Assembly: GCA_964631835.1 (NCBI GenBank)
Contig: CAZWAD010000001.1
Location: forward strand, 310,001 to 374,000
DNA length: 64,000 nt
DNA from: Bog-950 sp964631835
Lineage (GTDB): Bacteria > Bacteroidota > Bacteroidia > Chitinophagales > LD1
Direction of reading: 5' to 3'
The notes under the pieces are model-generated. The model made no database searches. It worked only from the letters and a program-made list of their open reading frames with translations, and was not told the DNA's origin. A program made the translations under genes and the position numbers. Below are positions 44,332 through 52,176 of this stretch, one piece after another (the first letter of the stretch is position 1; each line of letters starts with the position of its first letter).

Positions 44332-45972
44332 ATGCAGAGAATAATTCTACTTTTTTTAATCCTCAGTCTTTCATGCGGGAAAGTATTTTCCCAATGTGCA
44401 GAAACCAATAAGCCCAAGGTGCTGTTAATTGGTGATAGCTGGGCGTTTATGATGAACACTGAGTCAACCATAGATTATGTTTTAAAACAATGGGGGCACT
44501 CCAACTACAAGTTTGTTTCCAACACTACTGTTTCACAAAACGGGGCCGATACAAAAGATTTCATCCAGCCAGGCAAGCAAAACGAAATCCGTAACCTGTT
44601 AAATCAATACCCGTCTATCGAAGTGGTTCATGTAAGTATTGGTGGAAACGACTTTCTGGGTGACTGGAAAGTGAGCAATACGCAGGGACAAACCGACACA
44701 CTGACCATGGAAATTATGGATCGCCTCGATTCTATTTTCAGGTTTATTAAAACTTGTAGGCCCGGCATAAAAATTTTTTGGAGCGGGTATGTTTATACTA
44801 ATTTCAAAGAGGTGATAGAGGGTATGGCTCCGTTTCAAAGCCTGCATTTATTTTATGATACATGGGCGAGCATGGAGTTCCCTGATTTTATACAAATCAA
44901 CACACTTCAAAACGACATGTCAACTCTGATGGAAGCTAAAGTAGCTGCTGACCCCGACCTTGCATTTGTCAACTGTTCGGGACTGATGCAGTACATTTAC
45001 GGGCAAAGCACTCCGCTTGGCGTACCGCCCGGAGGAACCTATCCTGCTTATTCAGTTCCGCTTCCTTTAGGCGACCCCAATTACCCTTCTCCCAAAGGCA
45101 CCATGCGCAATTATGGATTCGCTTTGGATTGTTACCACCTATCCACTCAGGCATTCCGTGATTTTGTAGGTTATCACACTCAGAAATTCTATCACAAGTT
45201 TTTGATGGATGATTTGTATTTGCTTTCGGAGAACAACTCTCAAACCGGAACTGTTACTTCATTGGGAAATACCTCCGACTCATTAGTAGTTGGAGAATCG
45301 GGAGGTGAACAGTTTGCCAGTGTGCTTTCGTTTAATACCACTTCTATGGCCGATACCACTTTGTCGAAAGCAAGTATTTTTCTGTGCAGGAAAATGTTAA
45401 CCGGAACAAATCCCATCGGTGCAAATCTTACTGTTAAGGTGAAAAGCGGAAACTTCGGAGCTACGGTGAATGTTGAGGCAGCAGATTTCAACGCAGCAGA
45501 TGACGCTAACGGTACTCCCTGCCAGTTCGGTTCCAACACTGCCAATGGTGATTGGATAAGATTGGATTTACCGGCTTCGGTTTTACCCCACATAACAAAT
45601 ACAGGGTCTACTCAGTTCATTATTTCAGCGCCTTCTGCCACCGGTGGCAGAGTAAGTTTTTATAATTCAGCTGACCCGGATTTTGCACCTGTGCTTAATT
45701 TGGTTTACTCGAACCCCGCTACATCAATTGAAGAAACAATACTTACTGACAAATTTTCGATTTATCCGAACCCTACGGCAGGTCTGTTGACCATTGAAAA
45801 TGGTGCAGAACTGATTACTCATCTGGAGGTTTGCAACTTACTTGGCGAAACGGTTTTGGTTCCACAAATGCAGAATAACTCCATTGATGTTTCATCGCTT
45901 GCCGATGGAATATATCTGCTGAAAATCACTACCCGCAACGGAAAAGCTGCACAAAGAATTATCAAGGATTAA
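44332..45972 (+). CDS. secreted SGNH/GDSL hydrolase with type IX sorting domain
   Basis: 546 aa. Signal peptide MQRIILLFLILSLSCGKVFS. SGNH blocks are clear: block I LLIGDSWAFMMN (Ser nucleophile), block III VSIGGNDFLGD, block V LDCYHLSTQAF with the Asp and His. Residues about 305-470 form a beta-rich module (SKASIFLCRKMLTG, VKVKSGNFGATV) resembling CBM-like or DNRLRE-type domains. C-terminal type A sorting domain from about 475 (FSIYPNPTAGLLTI, SSLADGIYLLKITTRNG). It likely removes acetyl or other ester groups from extracellular polymers. Confidence 0.9.
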   Translation: MQRIILLFLILSLSCGKVFSQCAETNKPKVLLIGDSWAFMMNTESTIDYVLKQWGHSNYKFVSNTTVSQNGADTKDFIQPGKQNEIRNLLNQYPSIEVVHVSIGGNDFLGDWKVSNTQGQTDTLTMEIMDRLDSIFRFIKTCRPGIKIFWSGYVYTNFKEVIEGMAPFQSLHLFYDTWASMEFPDFIQINTLQNDMSTLMEAKVAADPDLAFVNCSGLMQYIYGQSTPLGVPPGGTYPAYSVPLPLGDPNYPSPKGTMRNYGFALDCYHLSTQAFRDFVGYHTQKFYHKFLMDDLYLLSENNSQTGTVTSLGNTSDSLVVGESGGEQFASVLSFNTTSMADTTLSKASIFLCRKMLTGTNPIGANLTVKVKSGNFGATVNVEAADFNAADDANGTPCQFGSNTANGDWIRLDLPASVLPHITNTGSTQFIISAPSATGGRVSFYNSADPDFAPVLNLVYSNPATSIEETILTDKFSIYPNPTAGLLTIENGAELITHLEVCNLLGETVLVPQMQNNSIDVSSLADGIYLLKITTRNGKAAQRIIKD

Positions 45973-45990
45973 ATTTCTTTCATTTGTATT

Positions 45991-46032
45991 CAATCAGCCA
46001 ATGAGCATATTTGCCATTGGCTGATTGCTTTT
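45991..46032 (+). terminator. strong hairpin directly in front of ctaA
   Basis: CAATCAGCCAATG (45991-46003) and CATTGGCTGATTG (46015-46027) are perfect 13-bp arms with an 11-nt loop, followed by CTTTT. It should terminate the SGNH-hydrolase transcript, yet it ends only 9 bp before the ctaA ATG at 46037, leaving no room for a downstream promoter. Confidence 0.8.
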
Positions 46033-46036
46033 ATAT

Positions 46037-47092
46037 ATGCTTCCTGTTGCCCGAAGAATTATTGGTTCATGGCTTCTGCTGGGATGTGTCATGGTTTTTT
46101 TTCAGGTAATTATCGGGGGAGTTACCCGCTTGACAGAGTCGGGTTTAAGCATTACTGAATGGAAACCGGTTAAAGGAGTTGTTCCCCCCTTGAATGAATC
46201 AGAATGGAACACAGAATTTGAACTTTACAAGCAGAAAATTCAGTATAAGATTATTAATGAAGGAATGACACTCAGCGAATTCAAGTGGATTTATTTCTGG
46301 GAATATCTCCATCGTTTCTGGGCGAGGTTCATGGGTTTTGTTTTCATCATTCCGTTTTCATTTTTTGTTTACAAGCGATGGTTTGATAAAGAATTGCAAA
46401 ATAAAATCGGGGTACTTTTTATTGGGGGGGCTGTTATTGGCGCTTACGGCTGGCTGATGGTGAAGAGCGGGTTGGCCGGAATTTACGTTCCGCCATTTCA
46501 CCTGAGTATTCACCTGATTCTTGCGCTTGGCCTGTTTGCTTATCTTATATATATGACGCTTTCCGTCTTTCGACCCGGTCTCTCACTACTCATTACCCAC
46601 TACTCACTACTCAATTTCTCGTATGCAATTCTCACGGTTCTCTTCCTGCAAGTTTTTCTCGGTGGGATTGTTTCCGGAATGAAAGCCGGACTTGCGTATC
46701 CAACCTGGCCCGATATGAATGGGGAAATAATTCCTAAAGCGCTGTTTACAGAAAAAGCGACTTTAGTTGGTTTCCTGAATTACAACGCACAGGATTTTTG
46801 GGGAAGAACTTTTATTCAGTTTACACATCGCTTAACTGCTTATATTTTGGTGATTCTTGTTTTTGTTTTCTTTTTCAAATCAAGAAAAATCACAGACGAC
46901 AAAATTTTTAAACTCAGTTTAAACCTTCTCCCCGTAATAGTTCTGCTGCAAGCTGTATTGGGAATAATTACCGTGCTGAATTGTGTTGGCAAGATTCCGG
47001 TTTTTTACGGAGTGCTTCACCAGGCTGGCGCAATGCTGCTCATTGCAGTAACGGTTTTTATTATTTTCCATCTCCGTCCTAAAACTCCATGA
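46037..47092 (+). CDS. ctaA: heme A synthase (COX15/CtaA)
   Basis: 351 aa from ATG 46037 (a TTG at 46025 inside the preceding hairpin is unlikely). Eight membrane helices. Conserved segments: FFQVIIGGVTRLTESGLSIT followed by EWKPVKGVVPP, the heme-binding His in WEYLHRFWARFMGF, VSGMKAGLAYPTWPDMNGE, FIQFTHRLTAYILV and VLHQAGAMLLIA. Converts heme O to heme A for cytochrome c oxidase, showing aerobic respiration. Between helices there is a low-complexity insert (LLITHYSLLNFSY) encoded by repeats of CACTACTCA. Overlaps the MFS gene by 4 bp. Confidence 0.95.
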   Translation: MLPVARRIIGSWLLLGCVMVFFQVIIGGVTRLTESGLSITEWKPVKGVVPPLNESEWNTEFELYKQKIQYKIINEGMTLSEFKWIYFWEYLHRFWARFMGFVFIIPFSFFVYKRWFDKELQNKIGVLFIGGAVIGAYGWLMVKSGLAGIYVPPFHLSIHLILALGLFAYLIYMTLSVFRPGLSLLITHYSLLNFSYAILTVLFLQVFLGGIVSGMKAGLAYPTWPDMNGEIIPKALFTEKATLVGFLNYNAQDFWGRTFIQFTHRLTAYILVILVFVFFFKSRKITDDKIFKLSLNLLPVIVLLQAVLGIITVLNCVGKIPVFYGVLHQAGAMLLIAVTVFIIFHLRPKTP

Positions 47093-48381
47093 ACGAAAAC
47101 AGAAATCCTTTCATCACCTACTTCATCATTGTAGTTGCCGCGCTCGGGTATTTTGTTGACATCTACGACCTCATTCTTTTTAATGTGGTAAAGAAAGAAA
47201 GCCTCGAAATGATTATGCCCGGAGCTTCGGCAGAAACTATTAAGGACACCGGGATAACATTGTTCAACTGGCAAATGACAGGTATGCTGATAGGCGGATT
47301 ACTTTGGGGAATCTGGGGTGATAAAAAAGGAAGGCTTTCGGTTTTATTCGGCTCTATCCTTCTGTATTCGTTGGCAAATGTTGCAAATGCATTTGTAACC
47401 ACCATACCTATGTATAAGTTTATTCGGGTTATTGCCGGTATCGGGCTTGCCGGTGAATTAGGCGCGGGAGTTACTCTCGTTTCCGAAACCATGAGCAAGG
47501 AAAAACGCGGTTATGGAACCATGATAATTGTAACCTTTGGAGCATTAGGTGCGGTAGCCGCAGCATTGGTTGGAGCCAACGGACAAGTTATTGGAAATTT
47601 TCTGGGAGGAATTTTCAATACCACATTTGCCAACTGGCAGGTAGCATACATTCTGGGCGGTGTTATGGGATTTGCCTTGCTGATTCTGCGAGTAGGAACA
47701 ATCGAATCGGGAATGTTTAAAAGCATTCAGCAAACGGATGTGAAGAGGGGCGATATCACCATGTTGTTCACCGATAAAGAACGGTTCATCAAATACCTCA
47801 ATTGTATTTTGGTGGGTTTGCCCATTTGGTATTTTATCGGACTGATTGTAGCAAACTCCGAATTGATTTGGGCGAAGGATTTGAATGTGCAGGGCAAAGT
47901 GGTAAACGGAACTGCGCTGATGTATGCTTACATCGGTTTAAGTGTTGGCGATTTAATCAGCGGCTTGCTCAGCCAGTTTTTGCGCAGCAGGCGGAAGGTT
48001 GTTTTCATTTATCTTGGTTTCAGCACAGCACTGATAACTTATTATTTGTTTTTCGCCCATGGAATTTCTGCGAATGAATTTTATTTCCTTAGTTTTCTCG
48101 TAGGCTGCGCTACCGGTTACTGGGCAATTTTTGTAACCATTGCTGCCGAACAATTCGGCACAAATATCCGCTCCACAGTAACCAATACCGTTCCAAATTT
48201 TGTCCGCGGCTCGGTTCCGCTCATTACCATGCTTTTTCAGTTTCTGGTGGCTAACTTTTTTAGCAACATCGTCAGCGCTTTTATTGTAGGACTGATTTGC
48301 CTCGGGCTTTCGCTCTGGGCAATATGGAAAACTAAAGAGACTTTTGCGAAGGACTTGAATTACAGCGAGCAGTATCCGTAA
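47089..48381 (+). CDS. major facilitator superfamily transporter
   Basis: 430 aa, 12 predicted helices. The loop between helices 2 and 3 has GGLLWGIWGDKKGRLSVLFG, the MFS motif A, of the sugar-phosphate/metabolite:proton-symporter type; later ELGAGVTLVSETMSKEKRG is another typical MFS segment. Substrate unknown; organic acids or sugars are usual in this group. Its start overlaps the ctaA stop (ATGA), so the genes are co-translated, but no functional link is obvious. Confidence 0.87.
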   Translation: MNENRNPFITYFIIVVAALGYFVDIYDLILFNVVKKESLEMIMPGASAETIKDTGITLFNWQMTGMLIGGLLWGIWGDKKGRLSVLFGSILLYSLANVANAFVTTIPMYKFIRVIAGIGLAGELGAGVTLVSETMSKEKRGYGTMIIVTFGALGAVAAALVGANGQVIGNFLGGIFNTTFANWQVAYILGGVMGFALLILRVGTIESGMFKSIQQTDVKRGDITMLFTDKERFIKYLNCILVGLPIWYFIGLIVANSELIWAKDLNVQGKVVNGTALMYAYIGLSVGDLISGLLSQFLRSRRKVVFIYLGFSTALITYYLFFAHGISANEFYFLSFLVGCATGYWAIFVTIAAEQFGTNIRSTVTNTVPNFVRGSVPLITMLFQFLVANFFSNIVSAFIVGLICLGLSLWAIWKTKETFAKDLNYSEQYP

Positions 48382-48710
48382 CCCGGTTGCCGGTTACAAG
48401 TTTCAGGTTAAAGCCCACGCAGTGGTCTCTCCTTGCGAAGCCTGGAGGACCTTGCGCGACTTAGGGTTTTCACCCCGTAGGCGTGATATGTTGGTAGAAA
48501 AAACCACCCCCCAGGAGGTTGCGTCCCTTCGGGACGCTACATACATTTACCTTTTGCCGGCTACCAAGATTTTGTCCCTATAGGACAAAGGCGCAATGCC
48601 CCCCTGCCTACCGGCAGGCAGGCAATGCTGCGCAAAGAGAGACAGCGCGCGGACTAAAGAGAAAGTAACCATCAGCAAGCTGGCAGCGCAGAATATTTCT
48701 GAGGCTTAAC
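48382..48710. repeat. gene-free region with a cluster of REP-like hairpins
   Basis: 329 bp between the convergent MFS and VapC-like genes; no ORF looks real. It contains several short palindromes: TCACCCC-GTA-GGCGTGA (48470-48486, one mismatch), GCGTCCC-TTC-GGGACGC (48521-48537), TTTGTCC-CTATA-GGACAAA (48571-48589) and CCTGCC-TACC-GGCAGG (48603-48618). These resemble the dispersed palindromic units of Bacteroidota genomes. Copy one of a 33-bp direct repeat lies at 48623-48655. Confidence 0.75.
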
Positions 48711-49130
48711 TTACTTTCCGCGGTTAATCATTCTGCGCAATTCGGCAATACTTATCACCCTGATTTTATTTACCTGTTTAAGACCCAGCACATCACGGTC
48801 ACCGGAAACGATGTAAAAAGATTTGGCCGTATATGCTAAATCAAAAAGGTAATTGTCTTTTATATCCGGGGCGCGGTCGAAGCGCTGATCAATGGGCGTA
48901 AGAACAGAATAGCGCGAAATGAATTCGATATATTCTTCTGCCGGTTGTGAAAGCCGCTTCGCAATCTTTTTGTAGCTGAGGGTTTGGCGCAACTCCTTTA
49001 TTTGTTCGGGGCAGGTGAACACATCTGTTTCGTGAAGCAACTTCAGTTCGGCAAAGAAGAGTAAATCGTTAGTGAGGATAAGTGAAACGATATTGTTCGT
49101 GTCGAGAACTAACCGGTCAGGCGCGGGCAT
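48711..49130 (-). CDS. PIN-domain toxin (VapC-like)
   Basis: 139 aa. PIN pattern: D10 in RLVLDTNNIVSLIL, an acidic residue in CPEQIKELRQTL, D in IKDNYLFDLAYTA and the last in SGDRDVLGL. Fits the PIN-family toxin component of toxin-antitoxin systems, an RNase that cuts tRNA or other RNA when freed. Overlaps the antitoxin gene by 14 bp. Confidence 0.85.
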   Translation of the reverse strand: MPAPDRLVLDTNNIVSLILTNDLLFFAELKLLHETDVFTCPEQIKELRQTLSYKKIAKRLSQPAEEYIEFISRYSVLTPIDQRFDRAPDIKDNYLFDLAYTAKSFYIVSGDRDVLGLKQVNKIRVISIAELRRMINRGK

Positions 49131-49431
49131 TACTTACGCGTATCTTCTTTACAATTTCCACAATTTCGGGCATGATGATACTGTTCTTCTTTACGGCAAG
49201 CCGTGCGGCTTCTTTTTTTGCATAAAAGTATTTCAGCCCTTTCAGCAGTTCTTCTTTTTCAGCAGCGCTCATCTTTTTTATGTAAGTGCCTATTCCGCTA
49301 TCAGCATTTTTAAGCTTATTGTAATCTTCTAAACTAAGCATAACTACGCTCTTATTATCTCGCCTTATTTTCAGTTTTCTTCCTTTACAAACGGTTTCAA
49401 ACTGACTCTTCTTAATTGTAATAGCTGCCAT
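49117..49431 (-). CDS. antitoxin of the VapBC/Phd-like pair
   Basis: 104 aa, basic and helical. The N-terminal half (IRRDNKSVVMLSLEDYNKL) has the Phd/YefM-like strand-helix pattern of DNA-binding antitoxins; the C-terminal half would wrap the toxin. It precedes and overlaps the PIN toxin by 14 bp, the usual order in which the antitoxin is made first. It probably represses its own promoter. Confidence 0.78.
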   Translation of the reverse strand: MAAITIKKSQFETVCKGRKLKIRRDNKSVVMLSLEDYNKLKNADSGIGTYIKKMSAAEKEELLKGLKYFYAKKEAARLAVKKNSIIMPEIVEIVKKIRVSNARA

Positions 49432-49578
49432 GGGTTGTAATTTCTTTTACGAAAATAAGGCTTTTTGGTTGAGACTGCTTTACTTAGTTCACCTACCGTC
49501 TCCCCAATGCTGCGCAAAGGGAGACAGTGCGCGGACTTAAAAAAGTGCAATGCCTCATTACTGCGCAAAGGAGTCAGA

Positions 49579-49983
49579 TTAGAGTTTTGCTTCGTATGGG
49601 GAACTCCTTATTACAAGAGCGGAATTAAATTGTTTCTTAAATACAAGTTGGAGATGCTGAATTTGCGGAGTGGCATAAGGGCTTCTAGTGCAAATGATAT
49701 AGCTAACTTTATCCTGCAACTTTACATTTGTGCTTAATATCATAATTGAACGTTTTATCTGTGCGATCGCATGATTGAGGTCCTGTCCTTTGAGTTCTAT
49801 ATAATGTTCTATGTTTTTAGCAATCATAAGATAATCACATCTTACACCTTCGGTAATCTCGCAATCATCTACTTTTATTTTTTGAACAGTTAATCTCTCA
49901 TCATTCTTGAAACGCAAGTTGCTTCTCTTTTCATTGAAGACTATTATTTTATCCTTTGTTGTTTTTACACACTCGGCCTTCAT
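49579..49983 (-). CDS. putative PD-(D/E)xK nuclease
   Basis: 134 aa, not a recognised named family. The core RCDYLMI ... HYIELKGQDLNHAIAQI gives D50, E63-x-K65 and Q75, the residues of a PD-(D/E)xK nuclease site with the trailing glutamine seen in several restriction-like families. The small size leaves only the core fold. The stop of the AAA ATPase lies 3 bp upstream on the same strand, so the two are one operon. Expected role: DNA or RNA cutting controlled by the ATPase, as in antiphage systems. The motif is clear, the function inferred. Residues after 90 (VSYIICTRSPYATPQI) may complete the fold. Confidence 0.65.
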   Translation of the reverse strand: MKAECVKTTKDKIIVFNEKRSNLRFKNDERLTVQKIKVDDCEITEGVRCDYLMIAKNIEHYIELKGQDLNHAIAQIKRSIMILSTNVKLQDKVSYIICTRSPYATPQIQHLQLVFKKQFNSALVIRSSPYEAKL

Positions 49984-49986
49984 AGT

Positions 49987-51237
49987 CTAAAATTCCAAAT
50001 CGATTAGTTTACCAAATTCAAGAGCAATCTCATCCGATACCGAATCCAGCAAATTTTGGCTAATCAATTTTGTATTGTCATCTATTAATACAGTCTTTTC
50101 TCCGTCCTTTATTGAATATGCAATTAGATCATTAGGATTAATAATTTCTTCTTCCGGTACTATAGCTGCAACCTTCTTTTTGAGATCGGGTTTGTCCTGA
50201 ATAATTTTACCAGCTTCAATAAGGTTATTAAATGAAGAGAGAATATACGGACTATGGGTGGTTACAATAATTTGAAATTTGGTATCTACACTATTAAAAG
50301 TCCTTGCCAATAATTGAACAATTCTTTTTTGCGCAATCGGAAATAAATGGGCTTCTGGTTCTTCAATGTATAAGGTGGCTCCCGCACCGGTAAATCTAGC
50401 TCCATTAAAAGTCTTTAAGACCAAAACCAAAGGCAACGTTTCTTGTTGCCCTGACGAAGCATTGGCTAAATTCACCTTCCTGAGATCACTATGAACGAGA
50501 TAGTCTTTATCTTTTTCCCTTAGATAAGAACCGTTAATAACTTGGGCACTCAATTTTTCAAACTCGCGATTGCTAGTTTTTTTCTCGTCTGGAAATCCAA
50601 ATGTTACTAATTTAAAATTGCCATAAAAAGACCCAAATTCAATAAGGAATGGATCTAAAGAACGGTTGTCACTTAAAAAGGAAAAAATACCTGATTGGAT
50701 GTTTGCAAAAAAACTTCTTCCCGCAGGAATGAAATATTGGTTATAGGTTGCACTAGGAGAAACTCTTTCACCGACATATTCTAAGAATTTTCTTCGCGCA
50801 TTATTTGATATCCTATAAGGTCCAAGCCTAGGGTCGTCTTTTACGTTTTTCTGTTCCTCTTTATAGAATTGTTTCCCTTTACTAAATATTTCTTTTAAGT
50901 CATCCGAATAATCAAAAAAAAGTGATTTTCTTTTTCTATGAATAGTTATTACCGATTCGTTCATCCTATATTCTATCCGAAATGATCCTTTAGGCCATGA
51001 CTCTTTGGGAAAATAAGTATGAAATTTCTCTAACTGCCTTTTATCTAATTGACGTTTAGATTCTCCTTTATCAATACTTTTAAAAATTTCAGAAATAAAA
51101 TTTTTAAAGAAGTAGGATAACTTAACTGTAATGCTTTTCCCAGAAGCCTGGGGACCGATTAAGATATTTATCCTTTTGAACTCAAGCTCAAGTTTCTCAA
51201 TCCCAGCAAAATTTTCAATAGTTATTCTTTCTTCCAT
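49987..51237 (-). CDS. AAA15/OLD-like ABC-type ATPase, defence candidate
   Basis: 416 aa from ATG 51237 (MEERITIENFAGIEKL); the frame stays open to 51339 but that part is low-complexity and unlike protein. Walker A GPQASGKS at residues 28-35; ABC-like signature ASSGQQETLPL near 260; Walker B LYIEEPEAHLFP near 287; switch histidine in TTHSPYIL near 325. This is the SMC/Rad50/OLD-like ATPase pattern (AAA15/AAA_21). No TOPRIM domain follows the ATPase core, unlike OLD/GajA. The next gene encodes a nuclease-like protein, so the ATPase is probably the sensor or regulator of a two-part defence system. Confidence 0.85.
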   Translation of the reverse strand: MEERITIENFAGIEKLELEFKRINILIGPQASGKSITVKLSYFFKNFISEIFKSIDKGESKRQLDKRQLEKFHTYFPKESWPKGSFRIEYRMNESVITIHRKRKSLFFDYSDDLKEIFSKGKQFYKEEQKNVKDDPRLGPYRISNNARRKFLEYVGERVSPSATYNQYFIPAGRSFFANIQSGIFSFLSDNRSLDPFLIEFGSFYGNFKLVTFGFPDEKKTSNREFEKLSAQVINGSYLREKDKDYLVHSDLRKVNLANASSGQQETLPLVLVLKTFNGARFTGAGATLYIEEPEAHLFPIAQKRIVQLLARTFNSVDTKFQIIVTTHSPYILSSFNNLIEAGKIIQDKPDLKKKVAAIVPEEEIINPNDLIAYSIKDGEKTVLIDDNTKLISQNLLDSVSDEIALEFGKLIDLEF

Positions 51238-51386
51238 CAATGTAACTAAGTAAAGCCAAATATATTTAATTAGATAAACTCCACTGGAAGGGATAAAAGT
51301 TCTTTCCCCCTTCCCCTCCACCCACACCCCTCCCCTCACGCCAATCTCTCAATCTGTCGTTAACCGTTTTTTCTTCTAACCGGCTG

Positions 51387-51608
51387 CTACTTCCAGTCGA
51401 AGAAAAACTTCGGCTCTACCTTACAGGCAATTGCCAGCCTGCGGATAGTATCGAGGCAGGTATTACTTGTGCCCCGCTCAATGGCGCTGAGCACACTTTT
51501 GCTGATACCGGTTGCTTTACTTAGTTTACTGATGCTGTCGTAACCTGCATCTATGCGCGCTTCTGTAACCTTAGCGCTAAAGGCTTTTTGAACTTCTGAT
51601 AGTTCCAT
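51387..51608 (-). CDS. Xre-family helix-turn-helix regulator
   Basis: 73 aa, almost only a HTH_3 domain: ARIDAGYDSISKLSKATGIS then KSVLSAIERGTSNTCLDTIR, ending CKVEPKFFFDWK. Binds DNA as a dimer. It precedes the ATPase-nuclease genes on the same strand (150 bp to the ATPase start), so it is a candidate repressor of that operon, or a lone regulator. Divergent from the 14-residue-repeat gene. Confidence 0.85.
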   Translation of the reverse strand: MELSEVQKAFSAKVTEARIDAGYDSISKLSKATGISKSVLSAIERGTSNTCLDTIRRLAIACKVEPKFFFDWK

Positions 51609-51722
51609 AAAAATATATTTGATGGGAAAGGTCGCTCAAAGTCCGCTTTTTCATTGGTGCTGTATAAAGAACGGGCAGGTGCGCAGGTTTTTATTTACAG
51701 TTGCACTGCCAAACCACGCACC

Positions 51723-52172
51723 ATGAAAGCAACCAACTTTCAACCAACAGCATCCACCGGCACCGCCAGCCTAAGTAGTTTCGCTTTACTGCCGGATGGC
51801 AACACAACAAACCCAAACCGGTTCCCCTTACTTCCATTCAATAACATCGTAAACCCAATTGGGTTCAGCCCCTTTCCATTCGGAAAGACCCCAAACCCAG
51901 TTAGGTTCAGCCCCTTTCCATTCGGAAAGACCCCAAACCCAGTTGGGTTCAACCCCTTTCCGTTCGGCAGAACCATGAACCCAGCTAAGTTCAGCCCCCT
52001 TCCGTTCGGCATGACCATGAACCCAAGTAAGTTCGGCCTACTTCCGTTCGGAAGAACCATGAACCCAACTGAGTTCAGCCCCCTTCCGTTCGGAAGGACT
52101 ATGAACCCAACCGGGTTCAGCCCACTTCCGTTCCAAAATCATTCAAAACCATTCAAAAACCCTAAAAACTAA
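51723..52172 (+). CDS. 14-residue tandem-repeat protein
   Basis: About 149 aa from ATG 51723 (MKATNFQPTAS); the frame is open from 51654. It is not a known family. After a short start it is made of about eight 14-residue repeats of the form F-S-P-x-P-F-G-[KR]-T-[PM]-N-P-x-x, encoded by 42-bp DNA repeats, and ends in a Lys/Asn/Pro-rich tail (KPFKNPKN). Rich in Pro, Phe, Asn, without cysteine; probably disordered or beta-solenoid-like. No signal peptide. It is 4 bp before the next gene, so the two are one operon. The even codon pattern and frame-keeping repeats support it as a real gene. Confidence 0.6.
   Translation: MKATNFQPTASTGTASLSSFALLPDGNTTNPNRFPLLPFNNIVNPIGFSPFPFGKTPNPVRFSPFPFGKTPNPVGFNPFPFGRTMNPAKFSPLPFGMTMNPSKFGLLPFGRTMNPTEFSPLPFGRTMNPTGFSPLPFQNHSKPFKNPKN
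51840..52135 (+). repeat. 42-bp tandem repeats in the repeat-protein gene
   Basis: Seven to eight 42-bp units, recognised by the recurring words TTCAGCCCC, CCATTCGG or CCGTTCGG, and GAACCC. Two consecutive units (about 51863-51946) are almost identical, a sign of recent duplication; the later units have drifted. Confidence 0.8.
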
Positions 52173-52176
52173 GTCT

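Larger units (their letters stand above)
48623..49537. repeat. 33-bp direct repeats flanking the VapBC pair
   Basis: 48623-48655 and 49505-49537 are the same 33-bp word with two differences (A/G and C/T); a shorter related piece (CTGCGCAAAGGAG) follows at 49561-49573. The copies bracket the toxin-antitoxin genes at 48711-49431. They could be dispersed repeats that served as recombination sites for gain or loss of the module. Confidence 0.75.

Noticed and set aside
49579..51237. Assignment to Septu, PARIS or Gabija
   Set aside because: The small protein has no HNH or TOPRIM pattern and there is no UvrD-like helicase; the D-ExK motif indicates another nuclease type.
51238..51339. Longer N-terminus of the AAA ATPase gene
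   Set aside because: The extra codons read a low-complexity Gly/Val-rich stretch, while ATG 51237 is followed at once by the family's first strand and Walker A.
51840..52135. CRISPR array or intergenic satellite
   Set aside because: The 42-bp units have no spacers, keep one open frame with a sensible start and stop, and code for a regular 14-residue repeat.
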